Below the pieces are notes generated by a model. That model ran no database searches, had not been told where the DNA came from, and was given only the letters and a program-made list of their open reading frames with translations. Below are positions 48,102 to 59,013 of a stretch of DNA of 64,000 nt, one piece after another. This stretch comes from Bacteroidales bacterium (GTDB lineage: Bacteria > Bacteroidota > Bacteroidia > Bacteroidales > UBA932). A program made the translations under genes and the position numbers. The DNA is taken from the NCBI GenBank assembly GCA_017464245.1, contig JAFUDV010000018.1, forward strand, positions 19,973-83,972, written 5' to 3'. Position 1 is the stretch's first letter; each line of letters starts with the position of its first letter.

Positions 48102-48691
48102 GACTCTTCGGTCTTTCCAGGCCTGAAAGAATATTCGCATCCGCAGTAGAGCTGGTTGTAAAACCGCTCGCTGCGGATGATTTCGTTCCGGCGCTCCTGG
48201 AGGCCGCCCTTGCGCCAGTTCCGGGGCCACCAGGTGACGCCCTCCACCTGCGCGCAGGCCCATTCGCCGGCGGCGTTGACCTGCTCCAGGCTCTTCCAGC
48301 GGGAGGAGGCGAGGGTGGTGGTGAGGACCGGGAACCCGTTCTCGGCGGCATAGCGGGCGGCGCGCAGCAGTCTGTACTTGAAGCAGTTCAGGCAGCGTCC
48401 GCCGCGCTCCGGCTCGTTCTCGAGCCCGGCGGCGCACCCTTCCCAGCTGTCGTGGTCATAGATGTCGTCCACGATGGGGATGCCCCACTCCCGGGCATAG
48501 CGGATGCACTCGTTCAGCCGGTGGTCGTACTCCTCGCGGGGGAAGATGTTGGAATTCGAGTAGAAGATGGCCGTCTCGATGCCGTTGTCCGCCAGGCACT
48601 CCACGACGGCGCTGGAGCACGGTGCGCAGCACGCGTGCAGCAGCACGCGCTTCGCCCCGAGGGGTACTTCCAGATGGACAGACGGTTTCAT
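48098..48691 (-). CDS. queH: Epoxyqueuosine reductase QueH
   Basis: Protein of 197 residues (DUF208 family). It reduces epoxyqueuosine to queuosine in tRNA, replacing the cobalamin-dependent QueG. Cys pairs expected to bind an Fe-S cluster and form a redox disulfide are visible: HACCAPCSS near the N-terminus, GRCLNCFKYRL in the middle and LYCGCEYS near the end. A TACCTTTG box (48703-48696) lies four bases before the ATG, so the transcript is probably leaderless. Confidence 0.93.
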   Translation of the reverse strand: MKPSVHLEVPLGAKRVLLHACCAPCSSAVVECLADNGIETAIFYSNSNIFPREEYDHRLNECIRYAREWGIPIVDDIYDHDSWEGCAAGLENEPERGGRCLNCFKYRLLRAARYAAENGFPVLTTTLASSRWKSLEQVNAAGEWACAQVEGVTWWPRNWRKGGLQERRNEIIRSERFYNQLYCGCEYSFRPGKTEES

Positions 48692-48695
48692 GGTG

Positions 48696-48703
48696 CAAAG
48701 GTA
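48696..48703 (-). promoter_or_regulatory. -7 box of queH
   Basis: TACCTTTG on the minus strand, four bases before the start codon. Confidence 0.65.
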
Positions 48704-48716
48704 CGAATGACGGTTT

Positions 48717-50042
48717 TCAACTGTACTTCCCGGGAAAGCGGAATACGATGGACAGGGCGGCGACGAGGCCCAGGGCGAAGGGATAATAGAGGTAGCCCGT
48801 GATGGAGGCGGCGGAGACGCCGGCGAGGCCGGAGGCCATGAGCATCTGCGCGCCGTAGGGGATGATGCCCTGCACCAGGCAGGAGAAGGTGTCCAGGATG
48901 GAAGCCGTCTTGCGCGGGTCCAGTCCGAACCGGTCGGAGATGTCCTTCGCCAGCGGACCCACGGTGATGATGGCGATCGTGTTGTTGGCCGTGCAGAAAT
49001 TGACGAGGGAAACCAGGCCGGCGATGCTGAAATAGGCTCCGCGCGGGCCCCGGATGCGCCGGGTGAGCGCGCGGATGATGAAGTCCAGCCCGCCGTTGTA
49101 ACGGATGAGTTCCAGCATGCCGCCGGCCAGGAGGGAAACGATGATCAGCTCGCCCATGGAGCCGATGCCGCCGCCGATGGACGCCATCCACCCGATCCAG
49201 TCGTAAGCGCCTGTCACCCAGCCGATGACGCCGTTCACCCCGATGCCGATGGCAAGCACCGTCACCACGTTCACGCCCGCGAGGGCGAGGCCGATGACCA
49301 GCAGGTACGGGACGAGGCCCAGCCACTGCACCGCCTGGGCCGACGGAACCGCCTCCACTTTCAGGCCCAGCACCACATAGAGGGCCGCCACGAGGATGGC
49401 CGAGGGCGCCGCGATCCAGAGGTTCACGCGGAACTTGTCCCGCATGGAGCAGCCCTGGCTCTTGGTCGCCGCCACCGTGGTGTCGGAGATGAACGAGAGG
49501 TTGTCGCCGAAGAAGGCGCCGCCGATGATGACGGCTGTCATGAAAGGCACCCCTACGCCGGTCTCCTGGGCGATGCCCGCCGCGATGGGGACCAGGGCCA
49601 CGATCGTGCCCACGCTGGTGCCGATGGCCATGGAAATGAAGCAGGCCGCGAGGAACAGACCCGCGTAGAGGAGCTTCCCGGGCAGGATCTTCAGGGTCGC
49701 ATTCACTGTCGCGTCGATGGCGCCGATGTCCTTGGCCGTCGCCGCAAAGGCGCCCGCCAGGACGAAGATCCAGATCATCAGGAGGACGTTCCGGTTCCCG
49801 GCGCCCTCGGAGAAGATGGAGATCTTGTCATCGGTCTTGTCCACGCTCCGCGTAATGAGCATCGCATAGGCCGACGCGATGATGAAGGCCGCCGCCACGG
49901 GAACCTTGTAGAAATCGCGGGCGACCAGGGAGGAGACGAGGTACACCAGGAGGAATACCAGAAGCGGGCTCAGGGCAAGCCAGCCGTTCATTCTCTTCCC
50001 CGCCGGGAGGCGGTGCGGGGTCTTTTCCGTGTTGATGGCCAT
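48717..50042 (-). CDS. nhaC: NhaC-family Na+/H+ antiporter
   Basis: Protein of 441 residues with about eleven membrane segments. Family blocks include GTSVGTIVALVPIAAGIA, GGAFFGDNLSFISDTTVAA with conserved acids in membrane helices, and NFCTANNTIAII. It exchanges Na+ for H+ at the inner membrane; related proteins can carry amino acids or organic acids instead. A TATCTTTG box lies 22 bases before the ATG, back to back with the promoter of the next gene. Confidence 0.9.
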   Translation of the reverse strand: MAINTEKTPHRLPAGKRMNGWLALSPLLVFLLVYLVSSLVARDFYKVPVAAAFIIASAYAMLITRSVDKTDDKISIFSEGAGNRNVLLMIWIFVLAGAFAATAKDIGAIDATVNATLKILPGKLLYAGLFLAACFISMAIGTSVGTIVALVPIAAGIAQETGVGVPFMTAVIIGGAFFGDNLSFISDTTVAATKSQGCSMRDKFRVNLWIAAPSAILVAALYVVLGLKVEAVPSAQAVQWLGLVPYLLVIGLALAGVNVVTVLAIGIGVNGVIGWVTGAYDWIGWMASIGGGIGSMGELIIVSLLAGGMLELIRYNGGLDFIIRALTRRIRGPRGAYFSIAGLVSLVNFCTANNTIAIITVGPLAKDISDRFGLDPRKTASILDTFSCLVQGIIPYGAQMLMASGLAGVSAASITGYLYYPFALGLVAALSIVFRFPGKYS

Positions 50043-50064
50043 GGGACAGTTCGCTTGGGGAGTG

Positions 50065-50093
50065 CAAAGATACGAAAAATCTTCCTACCTTTG
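50065..50093. promoter_or_regulatory. Divergent -7 boxes of nhaC (minus) and the 50097 gene (plus)
   Basis: TATCTTTG on the minus strand (50072-50065) serves nhaC; TACCTTTG on the plus strand (50086-50093) ends only three bases before the ATG at 50097. The two boxes are 13 bases apart. Confidence 0.6.
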
Positions 50094-50096
50094 CAC

Positions 50097-53711
<3,615 letters not shown>

Positions 53712-53741
53712 AACGGATATTAACATATAAGCATTACAACA

Positions 53742-54725
53742 ATGAGCACAAGTAACGTTCGTCCCGCCGACATGGAGCGGATCACGACTCCCGAGCTGGC
53801 TCGGAAATTCATCGAAGAACAGGTCCAGGAACTGCGCGCGCAGATCGGCGACAAGAAGGTGCTGCTCGCCCTCTCGGGCGGTGTGGACTCCTCCGTCGTC
53901 GCGGCGCTCCTCATCAAGGCCGTGGGCAAGCAGCTGGTTTCCGTCCATGTGAACCATGGACTCCTCCGCAAGGGCGAGCCCGAGCAGGTAGTGCGCGTGT
54001 TCCGTGACGAGCTCGACGCCAACCTGGTGTATGTGGACGCGGTGGACCGCTTCCTGGACAAGCTCGCCGGCGTGGCCGATCCCGAGCAGAAGCGCAAGAT
54101 CATCGGCGCGGAATTCATCCGCGTGTTCGAGGAGGAAGCCCGCAAACAGGACGGCATCAGCTTCCTGGCCCAGGGCACCATCTACCCGGACATCGTGGAA
54201 TCCGGTCCCGTGAAGTCCCACCACAACGTGGGCGGCCTGCCTGAGGACCTTCAGTTTGAGCTGGTTGAGCCGATCAAGCTCCTGTTCAAGGACGAGGTCC
54301 GCGTCGTGGGCATGGAACTGGGTCTCCCGGACAACATGGTCTTCCGCCAGCCGTTCCCCGGCCCCGGCCTGGGTGTCCGCTGCACCGGCGCCATCACGCG
54401 CGACCGGCTGGAGGCCCTCCGCGAGAGCGACGCCATCCTGCGCGAGGAATTCGCGAAGAACGGCCTGGAAGGCAAGGTGTGGCAGTATTTCACCGTGGTC
54501 CCCGACTACAAGTCCACGGGGGTCAAGGAGGGCAAGCGCAGCTGGGACTGGCCGGTCATCATCCGTGCCGTCAACACCCGCGACGCCATGACCGCCACCA
54601 TCGAGGAGATCCCCTATGCGCTCCTGCACCACATCACGAAGCGGATCGTGACGGAAGTCCCCGGCGTAAACCGCGTCCTGTACGACCTCACGCCGAAGCC
54701 CACGGGCACGATTGAGTGGGAATAA
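53742..54725 (+). CDS. Second GMP synthase: ATP-pyrophosphatase and dimerisation domains only
   Basis: Protein of 327 residues. It matches the C-terminal two thirds of the gene just upstream: LSGGVDSSV (P-loop), [53 protein letters not shown] and the end KPTGTIEWE. The glutaminase domain is absent, and the N-terminus has its own lead ([19 protein letters not shown]). It lies 30 bases after guaA with no terminator between. It could use free ammonia, borrow a glutaminase, or act on another substrate. The catalytic loop is intact, so it is not a decayed copy. Confidence 0.9.
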   Translation: MSTSNVRPADMERITTPELARKFIEEQVQELRAQIGDKKVLLALSGGVDSSVVAALLIKAVGKQLVSVHVNHGLLRKGEPEQVVRVFRDELDANLVYVDAVDRFLDKLAGVADPEQKRKIIGAEFIRVFEEEARKQDGISFLAQGTIYPDIVESGPVKSHHNVGGLPEDLQFELVEPIKLLFKDEVRVVGMELGLPDNMVFRQPFPGPGLGVRCTGAITRDRLEALRESDAILREEFAKNGLEGKVWQYFTVVPDYKSTGVKEGKRSWDWPVIIRAVNTRDAMTATIEEIPYALLHHITKRIVTEVPGVNRVLYDLTPKPTGTIEWE

Positions 54726-54735
54726 CGGAATTTTT

Positions 54736-54767
54736 GATACCCGGCACCGCCCGGGTATCTTTTTTTT
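54736..54767 (+). terminator. Rho-independent terminator of the gua operon
   Basis: Perfect nine-base stem GATACCCGG/CCGGGTATC with a six-base loop and an eight-T run. Confidence 0.9.
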
Positions 54768-54777
54768 GCCCGAACCT

Positions 54778-54808
54778 ATTGCATTTTCAGAAAAAAGCCG
54801 TACATTTG
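54778..54808 (+). promoter_or_regulatory. Promoter of tRNA-Gln
   Basis: ATTG at 54778-54781, a 19-base spacer and TACATTTG at 54801-54808. Confidence 0.7.
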
Positions 54809-54826
54809 CAGTCCCATTCGGGAAAT

Positions 54827-54897
54827 TGAGATATGGTGTAATGGTAGCACTACAGATTCTGGCTCTGTCAGTGAGGGTTCGAGTCCTTCTATCTCAA
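54827..54897 (+). tRNA. tRNA-Gln (anticodon CTG)
   Basis: 71-base cloverleaf with acceptor stem TGAGATA/TATCTCA, anticodon stem ACAGA/TCTGT and loop TTCTGGC (anticodon CTG, reading CAG), T arm GAGGGTTCGAGTCCTTC. CCA is not encoded. Confidence 0.95.
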
Positions 54898-54901
54898 CCT
54901 A

Positions 54902-54930
54902 AAATCAGCCTTTTAAGCTGATTTTTATTT
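54902..54930 (+). terminator. Terminator between tRNA-Gln and tRNA-Met
   Basis: Perfect eight-base stem AAATCAGC/GCTGATTT followed by a T-rich tail. Confidence 0.75.
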
Positions 54931-54942
54931 TGAAAAAACGAT

Positions 54943-55016
54943 GGCGGGGTAGCTCAGCTGGTTAGAGCGTCGGATTCATAATCCGGAGGTCGTGGGATCG
55001 TGACCCACTCCCGCTA
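54943..55016 (+). tRNA. tRNA-Met-type (anticodon CAT) with unusual T loop
   Basis: 74-base cloverleaf: acceptor stem GGCGGGG/TCCCGCT (wobble pairs at both ends), D arm GCTC...GAGC, anticodon stem TCGGA/TCCGG with loop TTCATAA. Anticodon CAT could be elongator Met or lysidine-modified Ile. The T arm is GTGGG-ATCGTGA-CCCAC, so the usual TTC at 54-56 reads ATC and A58 reads T. The last part of the gene, from 54985, is repeated exactly at 56261. Confidence 0.9.
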
Positions 55017-55019
55017 CGA
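54985..55019 (+). repeat. Direct repeat copy 1 (attL-like): 3' half of tRNA-Met
   Basis: A 35-base segment beginning GGAGGTCGTGGG and ending CCGCTACGA is identical to 56261-56295. It begins in the anticodon stem of the tRNA and ends three bases after it, the usual layout of a tyrosine-recombinase attachment site. Confidence 0.8.
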
Positions 55020-55480
55020 GTTTGAGGGGGCTCTGCCCCCTAATACTCCCGCGGCTCCCGGCCTATAAGTCCTTACGGACACGGCCTCCGCCGGGCGCTC
55101 TGATGAGCGCCTTGAGAGGGTGAAACATCGTAATACCTATTATATCTGAAGACTGCCCTTCGTGGCGGTTTTTTTTGTTTTCTGTGTTTGCGAGATATCG
55201 GAGACGATCGTTTCCCAATCGTGGTTTCCCAATTGTGGCGCAGGTGTGCTACGTTATTGGCGCAGGTGACCTGCACCATAGAGATGCCTCGATGAAAACT
55301 TAAAGACAGGCAGGTGCCCATAGGGAGCGTGAGAGGCCGATTGTCGGTCTTTATCGGTCTGCTGGAAGGGAGGTAAAGACAGGCAATCGTTGATTCTTCC
55401 GGCTGGTTACCGGAAACGGCCAGGGAACGCAGGGATGCGTTCCCTGATTTCGTGCGAAACCGTGTTTATGGGCTGAATCG
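55020..55480. repeat. Gene-free stretch with short tandem repeats inside the tRNA-Met island
   Basis: No gene is seen. TTTCCCAATCGTGG and TTTCCCAATTGTGG are adjacent (55211-55238). TGGCGCAGGTG occurs at 55236-55246 and 55258-55268, the latter within a palindrome GCAGGT-G-ACCTGC (55262-55274). TAAAGACAGGCA occurs at about 55301 and 55373. A perfect ten-base hairpin AGGGAACGCA/TGCGTTCCCT lies at 55422-55445. Confidence 0.6.
55152..55176 (+). terminator. Terminator-like hairpin downstream of tRNA-Met
   Basis: ACTGCC pairs with GGCGGT (one G-U) and is followed by eight T. Its end, GGCGGTTTTTTT, resembles the terminator after the second repeat copy at 56316. Confidence 0.7.
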
Positions 55481-55511
55481 TTTGTTTTTGGAGAAAAGTT
55501 TCCTATCTTGC
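55481..55511 (+). promoter_or_regulatory. Promoter of the glsB-like gene
   Basis: TTTG at 55481-55484, a 19-base spacer, then TATCTTGC, a near match to TAnnTTTG. Confidence 0.5.
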
Positions 55512-55534
55512 AGAACGAACTAATAATCAATGCT

Positions 55535-55792
55535 ATGAACATCATTCTTACCCTGCTCTTCGGAGCCATCGCCGGCTGGTTGGCCGGGTTCTTCGTGATC
55601 AAGGAGAAAGGCGGACTCATCTGGAACATCATCATCGGCCTGCTCGGCGGCGTCGTCGGCGGCTGGCTGCTGGGCAAACTCGGGGCGACGGGCTCCTTCT
55701 GGGCCCAGTGGTATGGCCAGATTGTCAGCGCCGTGATCGGCGCCGTGGTCCTGATCCTGCTCTGGCGCCTGATCAAGAAGCTCCTCAAGTAG
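55535..55792 (+). CDS. GlsB/YeaQ/YmgE-family small membrane protein
   Basis: Protein of 85 residues with three hydrophobic segments: IILTLLFGAIAGWLAGFFVI, IWNIIIGLLGGVVGGWLLG and IVSAVIGAVVLILLWRLI. GAIAGWLAG and GGVVGGWL are the family signature of transglycosylase-associated (YeaQ/YmgE) proteins, linked to stress response; the molecular function is unknown. It is the only intact gene between the two tRNA-Met repeats. ATG 55535 is chosen because it starts right before the first membrane segment. Confidence 0.85.
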   Translation: MNIILTLLFGAIAGWLAGFFVIKEKGGLIWNIIIGLLGGVVGGWLLGKLGATGSFWAQWYGQIVSAVIGAVVLILLWRLIKKLLK

Positions 55793-55800
55793 GGAGCCGG

Positions 55801-56260
55801 TTATAGCTGGGCGATGATATCGCGCACCCGCTCTGCATCTGCATGAGGTCGTTCAGGGTGATGGCCGCCCGCTCGTCCCCCTGCCATTCGGCAATGCCCG
55901 TCGGGGCGAAGATGTCCGACAGGCCTTCGCGGTACCGCTCGGCCACCACCTTGCCCTCGTGCAGGACGACGAAGGCGAAGGAGGTGCCGTTGTAGGCATG
56001 GTCATCGACCAGGGCTTTCGCGATGGGCGCAAGCCGCGCCGTGAGGGCGGAATCGCCGGGTTCCAGGAAGTCCGGGCCTTCCGCTTCGGGGGAGAGGGGA
56101 AACTTCTCCGCCTGGAGTTCGGTCGCCTTCTTGCCGCGGAGCAGCGTGACACCGTATCCGTCCCGCCAGGCGGCGACGGACTTGGCCCAAAGGAACCGGC
56201 TCGTCACGGTCTTGTTCTCGAAGTCGACTTTGTTGCGGACGAATTGGATGAAGGAGAAAT
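55801..56260 (-). pseudogene. Serine hydrolase (beta-lactamase class C family) remnant
   Basis: Read on the minus strand, three pieces of one gene remain. The first (to about 55926) has SRFLWAKSVAAWRDGYGVTLL and FAFVVLHEGKVVAERYREG, typical N-terminal blocks. The second has APTGIAEWQGDE and ITLNDLMQM. The third, in another frame, is ADAERVRDIIAQL then TAA. The SxxK nucleophile region that should follow the first piece, and the later YxN and HTG regions, are gone. The 5' end stops exactly at the second tRNA repeat. The gene is dead and was cut by recombination at the repeat. Confidence 0.75.
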
Positions 56261-56295
56261 GGAGGTCGTGGGATCGTGACCCACTCCCGCTACGA
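56261..56295 (+). repeat. Direct repeat copy 2 (attR-like) of the tRNA-Met 3' half
   Basis: Identical over 35 bases to 54985-55019. It has no tRNA 5' half in front of it; the preceding bases are the serine hydrolase remnant. Confidence 0.85.
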
Positions 56296-56315
56296 AACAA
56301 ACCTCACTATATCCT

Positions 56316-56343
56316 CCGGCGCCTTGCAAGCGGCGGTTTTTTT
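56316..56343 (+). terminator. Terminator after the second tRNA repeat
   Basis: CCG-G-CGC pairs with GCG-G-CGG across a seven-base loop, followed by seven T. It is probably the original terminator of tRNA-Met before the island split it off. Confidence 0.6.
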
Positions 56344-56392
56344 GTTTTGTCATTCATTTTTGCCGGTGGGAACAATTTTTCCGGAAAAACGT

Positions 56393-56400
56393 TATATTTG
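56393..56400 (+). promoter_or_regulatory. -7 box of the 56430 lipoprotein gene
   Basis: TATATTTG, 29 bases before the ATG. Confidence 0.6.
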
Positions 56401-56429
56401 CAGAACGAAAACACTTAACACGTAAGAAT

Positions 56430-56897
56430 ATGAAACTCCTCAAGCACGTCGTTGCGGCCGTGGCCGCCCTGTCCATCCTCACTTCCTGCTCCGTCATGCA
56501 GGGTCTGGTCGCCAATGCGGGTTCCGCCGGAAACAGCACCGGTAACGCCATCGCCACGATCTACAACATCTTCAAGAGCACGGGCGGCATCGACCTGAGC
56601 AACATCACCACCCTGATCAACCTGGGCAAGATCCTCACGGGCGCCAACGCCCTCGCCGGCAAGGCCGACTCCTATGTCGAGGAATTCGCCAACGGCCTGT
56701 ACAACGGTTCCGCCGACCTGGTCAACGAGAAGAACATCGGCAGCGTCATCAACGCCCTCCAGAAGCTGGCGAACGTGGATTCTTCCGCAATCACCAATGC
56801 GGTGTCCTCCTACACCGGCGGCGCAGCCCCGGCCATTAACAAGCAGAATGCCCAGTCGACGGTCAGCGCGCTGACGAACCTCCTGAACATTCTCTAG
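56430..56897 (+). CDS. Small lipoprotein of unknown function
   Basis: Protein of 155 residues with a lipoprotein signal (VAALSILTSCS). The mature part is helical and rich in Asn, Ala and Gly (IATIYNIFKSTGGIDLSNIT, LVNEKNIGSVINALQKLANV). It has no Cys after the lipid site and no known motif. Single-gene unit with its own promoter and terminator. The family is not recognised. Confidence 0.7.
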   Translation: MKLLKHVVAAVAALSILTSCSVMQGLVANAGSAGNSTGNAIATIYNIFKSTGGIDLSNITTLINLGKILTGANALAGKADSYVEEFANGLYNGSADLVNEKNIGSVINALQKLANVDSSAITNAVSSYTGGAAPAINKQNAQSTVSALTNLLNIL

Positions 56898-56919
56898 TCC
56901 GTCGACCCGGATACGAAAA

Positions 56920-56949
56920 CGGCCTTCCGCATTGTCGGAGGGCCGCTTT
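56920..56949 (+). terminator. Terminator after the small lipoprotein gene
   Basis: Ten-base stem CGGCCTTCCG/CGGAGGGCCG (one G-U) with a six-base loop, then CTTTT. Confidence 0.75.
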
Positions 56950-56982
56950 TGTCCTTTTTCAGTACGAAACGGAAAGACCGAT

Positions 56983-57564
56983 ATGGAACAAATCATCGCC
57001 TTACCTTACGCCCCGACGGCCCTGGAGCCGGTCATCAGCGCGGCGACGCTCGGCTTCCACCACGGGAAGCACCTGCAGGCCTATGTCAACAACCTGAACG
57101 CCGCCCTGCCCGGGAGCCCATATGAGGGCCTCCCGCTGGAGGAGATTGTCCGCCGGGCCGACGGTGCCGTGTTCAACAACGCGGGCCAGATCCTGAACCA
57201 CAACCTCTATTTCACGCAGTTCCGTGCCCCGAGGGAGGGGAACGCCCCGGCCGGGGCGTTGAAAGAGCGCATCGACAGCCAGTTCGGCTCCTTCGATTCC
57301 TTCCAGGCGGAATTCGTCGCGAAGGGGGCCGGCCTCTTCGGCAGCGGCTGGGTCTGGCTGTCGGCCGGAGACGACGGCGTCCTTTTCATCACCCAGGAAC
57401 CCAATGCCGGAAACCCGGTCACGAAGGGCCTGCAGCCGCTCCTCACGTTCGACGTCTGGGAGCACGCCTACTATCTGGATTATCAGAACCGCCGCCCCGA
57501 CCATCTCAAGTCCCTCTGGTCCATCATCGACTGGGACGAGGTGGGCCGCCGCTACGGACGGTAG
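56983..57564 (+). CDS. sod: Superoxide dismutase (Fe/Mn family)
   Basis: Protein of 193 residues. Metal ligands are visible in order: His in GFHHGKHLQAYVNNLN, His in GQILNHNLYF, and Asp and His in DVWEHAYYLDYQ. RRPDHLKSLWSIIDW is the conserved C-terminal block. It removes superoxide in the cytoplasm; such enzymes in Bacteroidales may use Fe or Mn. ATG 56983 is chosen at the family N-terminus. Its stop directly abuts that of the convergent gene. Confidence 0.95.
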   Translation: MEQIIALPYAPTALEPVISAATLGFHHGKHLQAYVNNLNAALPGSPYEGLPLEEIVRRADGAVFNNAGQILNHNLYFTQFRAPREGNAPAGALKERIDSQFGSFDSFQAEFVAKGAGLFGSGWVWLSAGDDGVLFITQEPNAGNPVTKGLQPLLTFDVWEHAYYLDYQNRRPDHLKSLWSIIDWDEVGRRYGR

Positions 57565-58137
57565 CTAGAATTCGTCGCCGCCGCCGAAGCCGCCGCGGTT
57601 GCCACCTCCGAATCCACCCCGGTTGCCACCACGGCCGCCGGGACCCATGCCGGGCCGGCCGCCCTGCATGCGCTGCTGCATCTCGGACTCCCGCTTGCGC
57701 TGGTCCTTGCGATAGGCCTTGAACTGCTCCTTGGTCAGGATCTGCTCCAGTTCCTGGTCATAGGCCTTGCGGGCCTCCCGGCGCCCGGCCATCCGCTTCT
57801 CCATCTCCTCCCGGCGCTCCTGCATCTTCTGGAAGAAGGCCTGGCGCTCCGTCTCGGACATGGACCGGAAGTCCGGCCGTTCGCCCCGCTCGCCTTCCGG
57901 GCGCTCCGGGCGGGCCAGCAACTGGTTGGCATACTGAAGATTGAGCTTGAACACGGGACCTTCCTGCTCCGGTGTCAGGCCATACTTTTCCACCATCTCC
58001 TGCGTCCGGGTGACGGCCGCGAGACTGTCGGACATCGGTTCCGGGAAAGCGGGCTTCTCCGGCTTCCCCTCCTGCGCCTGCAGGGTAACAGCGCACAGCA
58101 TTCCCACTGCCGCTGCGAGTAAGGTTGACTTCTTCAT
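57565..58137 (-). CDS. Periplasmic Spy/CpxP-like or DUF4890-like helical protein with Gly/Arg-rich tail
   Basis: Protein of 190 residues. Signal peptide (LLAAAVGMLCAVTLQAQ); then an extended charged helix with KYGLTPEQEGPVFKLN and LTKEQFKAYRKDQ, two LTxxQ-like motifs as in Spy/CpxP chaperones. The tail repeats GGNRGGFGG several times, an unusual low-complexity end. The role is probably periplasmic stress or metal binding, by analogy only. It starts 72 bases before the ispF stop on the same strand. Confidence 0.7.
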   Translation of the reverse strand: MKKSTLLAAAVGMLCAVTLQAQEGKPEKPAFPEPMSDSLAAVTRTQEMVEKYGLTPEQEGPVFKLNLQYANQLLARPERPEGERGERPDFRSMSETERQAFFQKMQERREEMEKRMAGRREARKAYDQELEQILTKEQFKAYRKDQRKRESEMQQRMQGGRPGMGPGGRGGNRGGFGGGNRGGFGGGDEF

Positions 58138-58171
58138 AACGGCTTGTTAGACACGGAACAGGTCCTTGGGT

Positions 58172-58651
58172 TTAGTCTCTCAGGACGAGGGCGGTCGCCC
58201 AGACTTCGCAGCCTTCGCACCGGCCCACGAAGCCGAGCCGCTCGGTGGTGGTGGCCTTGACGGAAACCGCATCGGCGGGGATGCCCATCACGCCGGCGAG
58301 GGTTTCCCGCATCGACAGGATGTGGGGGGCGAGCTTGGGCCTTTGCAGGGCGATGGTGATGTCGGCGTTTCCCACACGCCACCCTTTTTCTTCCAGGATC
58401 GCGACGACCTTCGCCAGCAGGATCTTGCTGTCCACGCCTTTCCACTCGTCGGAGGTATCGGGGAACAGGTGGCCGATGTCTCCAAGGGCGAGGGCCCCGA
58501 GGAGGGCGTCGCAAAGGGCGTGGATGGCCACGTCCCCGTCCGAGTGGGCCACGAAGCCGGTTTCCGAGGGGATGCGCACCCCGCCCAGCCACATCGGCAG
58601 CCCTTCCGCGAGGGCGTGCACGTCATATCCGTTTCCGATTCTGATTTCCAT
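58172..58651 (-). CDS. ispF: 2-C-methyl-D-erythritol 2,4-cyclodiphosphate synthase
   Basis: Protein of 159 residues, normal length. It forms the cyclic diphosphate of the non-mevalonate pathway. IGNGYDVHAL supplies the zinc-binding Asp/His, HSDGDVAIHAL the third ligand, and VKATTTERLGFVGRCEG is the conserved C-terminal motif. ATG 58651 is chosen over an in-frame GTG two codons upstream, which lies in the promoter box. TATATTTG (58664-58657) is five bases before the ATG. Confidence 0.96.
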   Translation of the reverse strand: MEIRIGNGYDVHALAEGLPMWLGGVRIPSETGFVAHSDGDVAIHALCDALLGALALGDIGHLFPDTSDEWKGVDSKILLAKVVAILEEKGWRVGNADITIALQRPKLAPHILSMRETLAGVMGIPADAVSVKATTTERLGFVGRCEGCEVWATALVLRD

Positions 58652-58656
58652 AGTCA

Positions 58657-58684
58657 CAAATATAACGAAAAATGCTTAATTTTG
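58657..58684. promoter_or_regulatory. Divergent -7 boxes of ispF (minus) and the mutL operon (plus)
   Basis: TATATTTG on the minus strand (58664-58657) and TAATTTTG on the plus strand (58677-58684, 20 bases before the ATG at 58705). Confidence 0.6.
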
Positions 58685-58704
58685 TAAGTTAAGACACAAG
58701 GCTT

Positions 58705-59013
58705 ATGGCAGGATTCAATTTCGGTTTCTTCGGAAGCCAGGAACACCGGGTGTTCAACTACAAGCCCCGCTACTACGACCCCGAGGAGGAGGAGCGCAAG
58801 CGCCTGTTCGGCGACGTGGACGGCACCAACGCGAAAGCGAAGGAAGAGGGCAAGTATGTGCCGGGCAGCAGCATCCGCGGCGCCTGGCGCGACGGCAACT
58901 ACAAGCGCACCCGCACCACCCAGACGCGGACGCAGGTGATCATCGGTCTTATCACGATGCTGCTGATCGCCGCCGTGCTCATCTACATCACGAAATTCTA
59001 CGCCCTCCTGTAG
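58705..59013 (+). CDS. Small conserved membrane protein upstream of mutL
   Basis: Protein of 102 residues. A charged N-terminal part (HRVFNYKPRYYDPEEEERKRLFG) leads to one C-terminal membrane helix (VIIGLITMLLIAAVLIYITKF). This is a Bacteroidota small protein of unknown function that I recall next to mutL or rhomboid genes. Its TAG is directly followed by the mutL ATG, so it leads the operon. Confidence 0.75.
   Translation: MAGFNFGFFGSQEHRVFNYKPRYYDPEEEERKRLFGDVDGTNAKAKEEGKYVPGSSIRGAWRDGNYKRTRTTQTRTQVIIGLITMLLIAAVLIYITKFYALL

Noticed and set aside
57565-57660. GGNRGGFGG codon repeats as a sequencing artefact
   Set aside because: The repeats are in frame at the end of a protein with signal peptide and LTxxQ motifs, so a genuine low-complexity tail is simpler.
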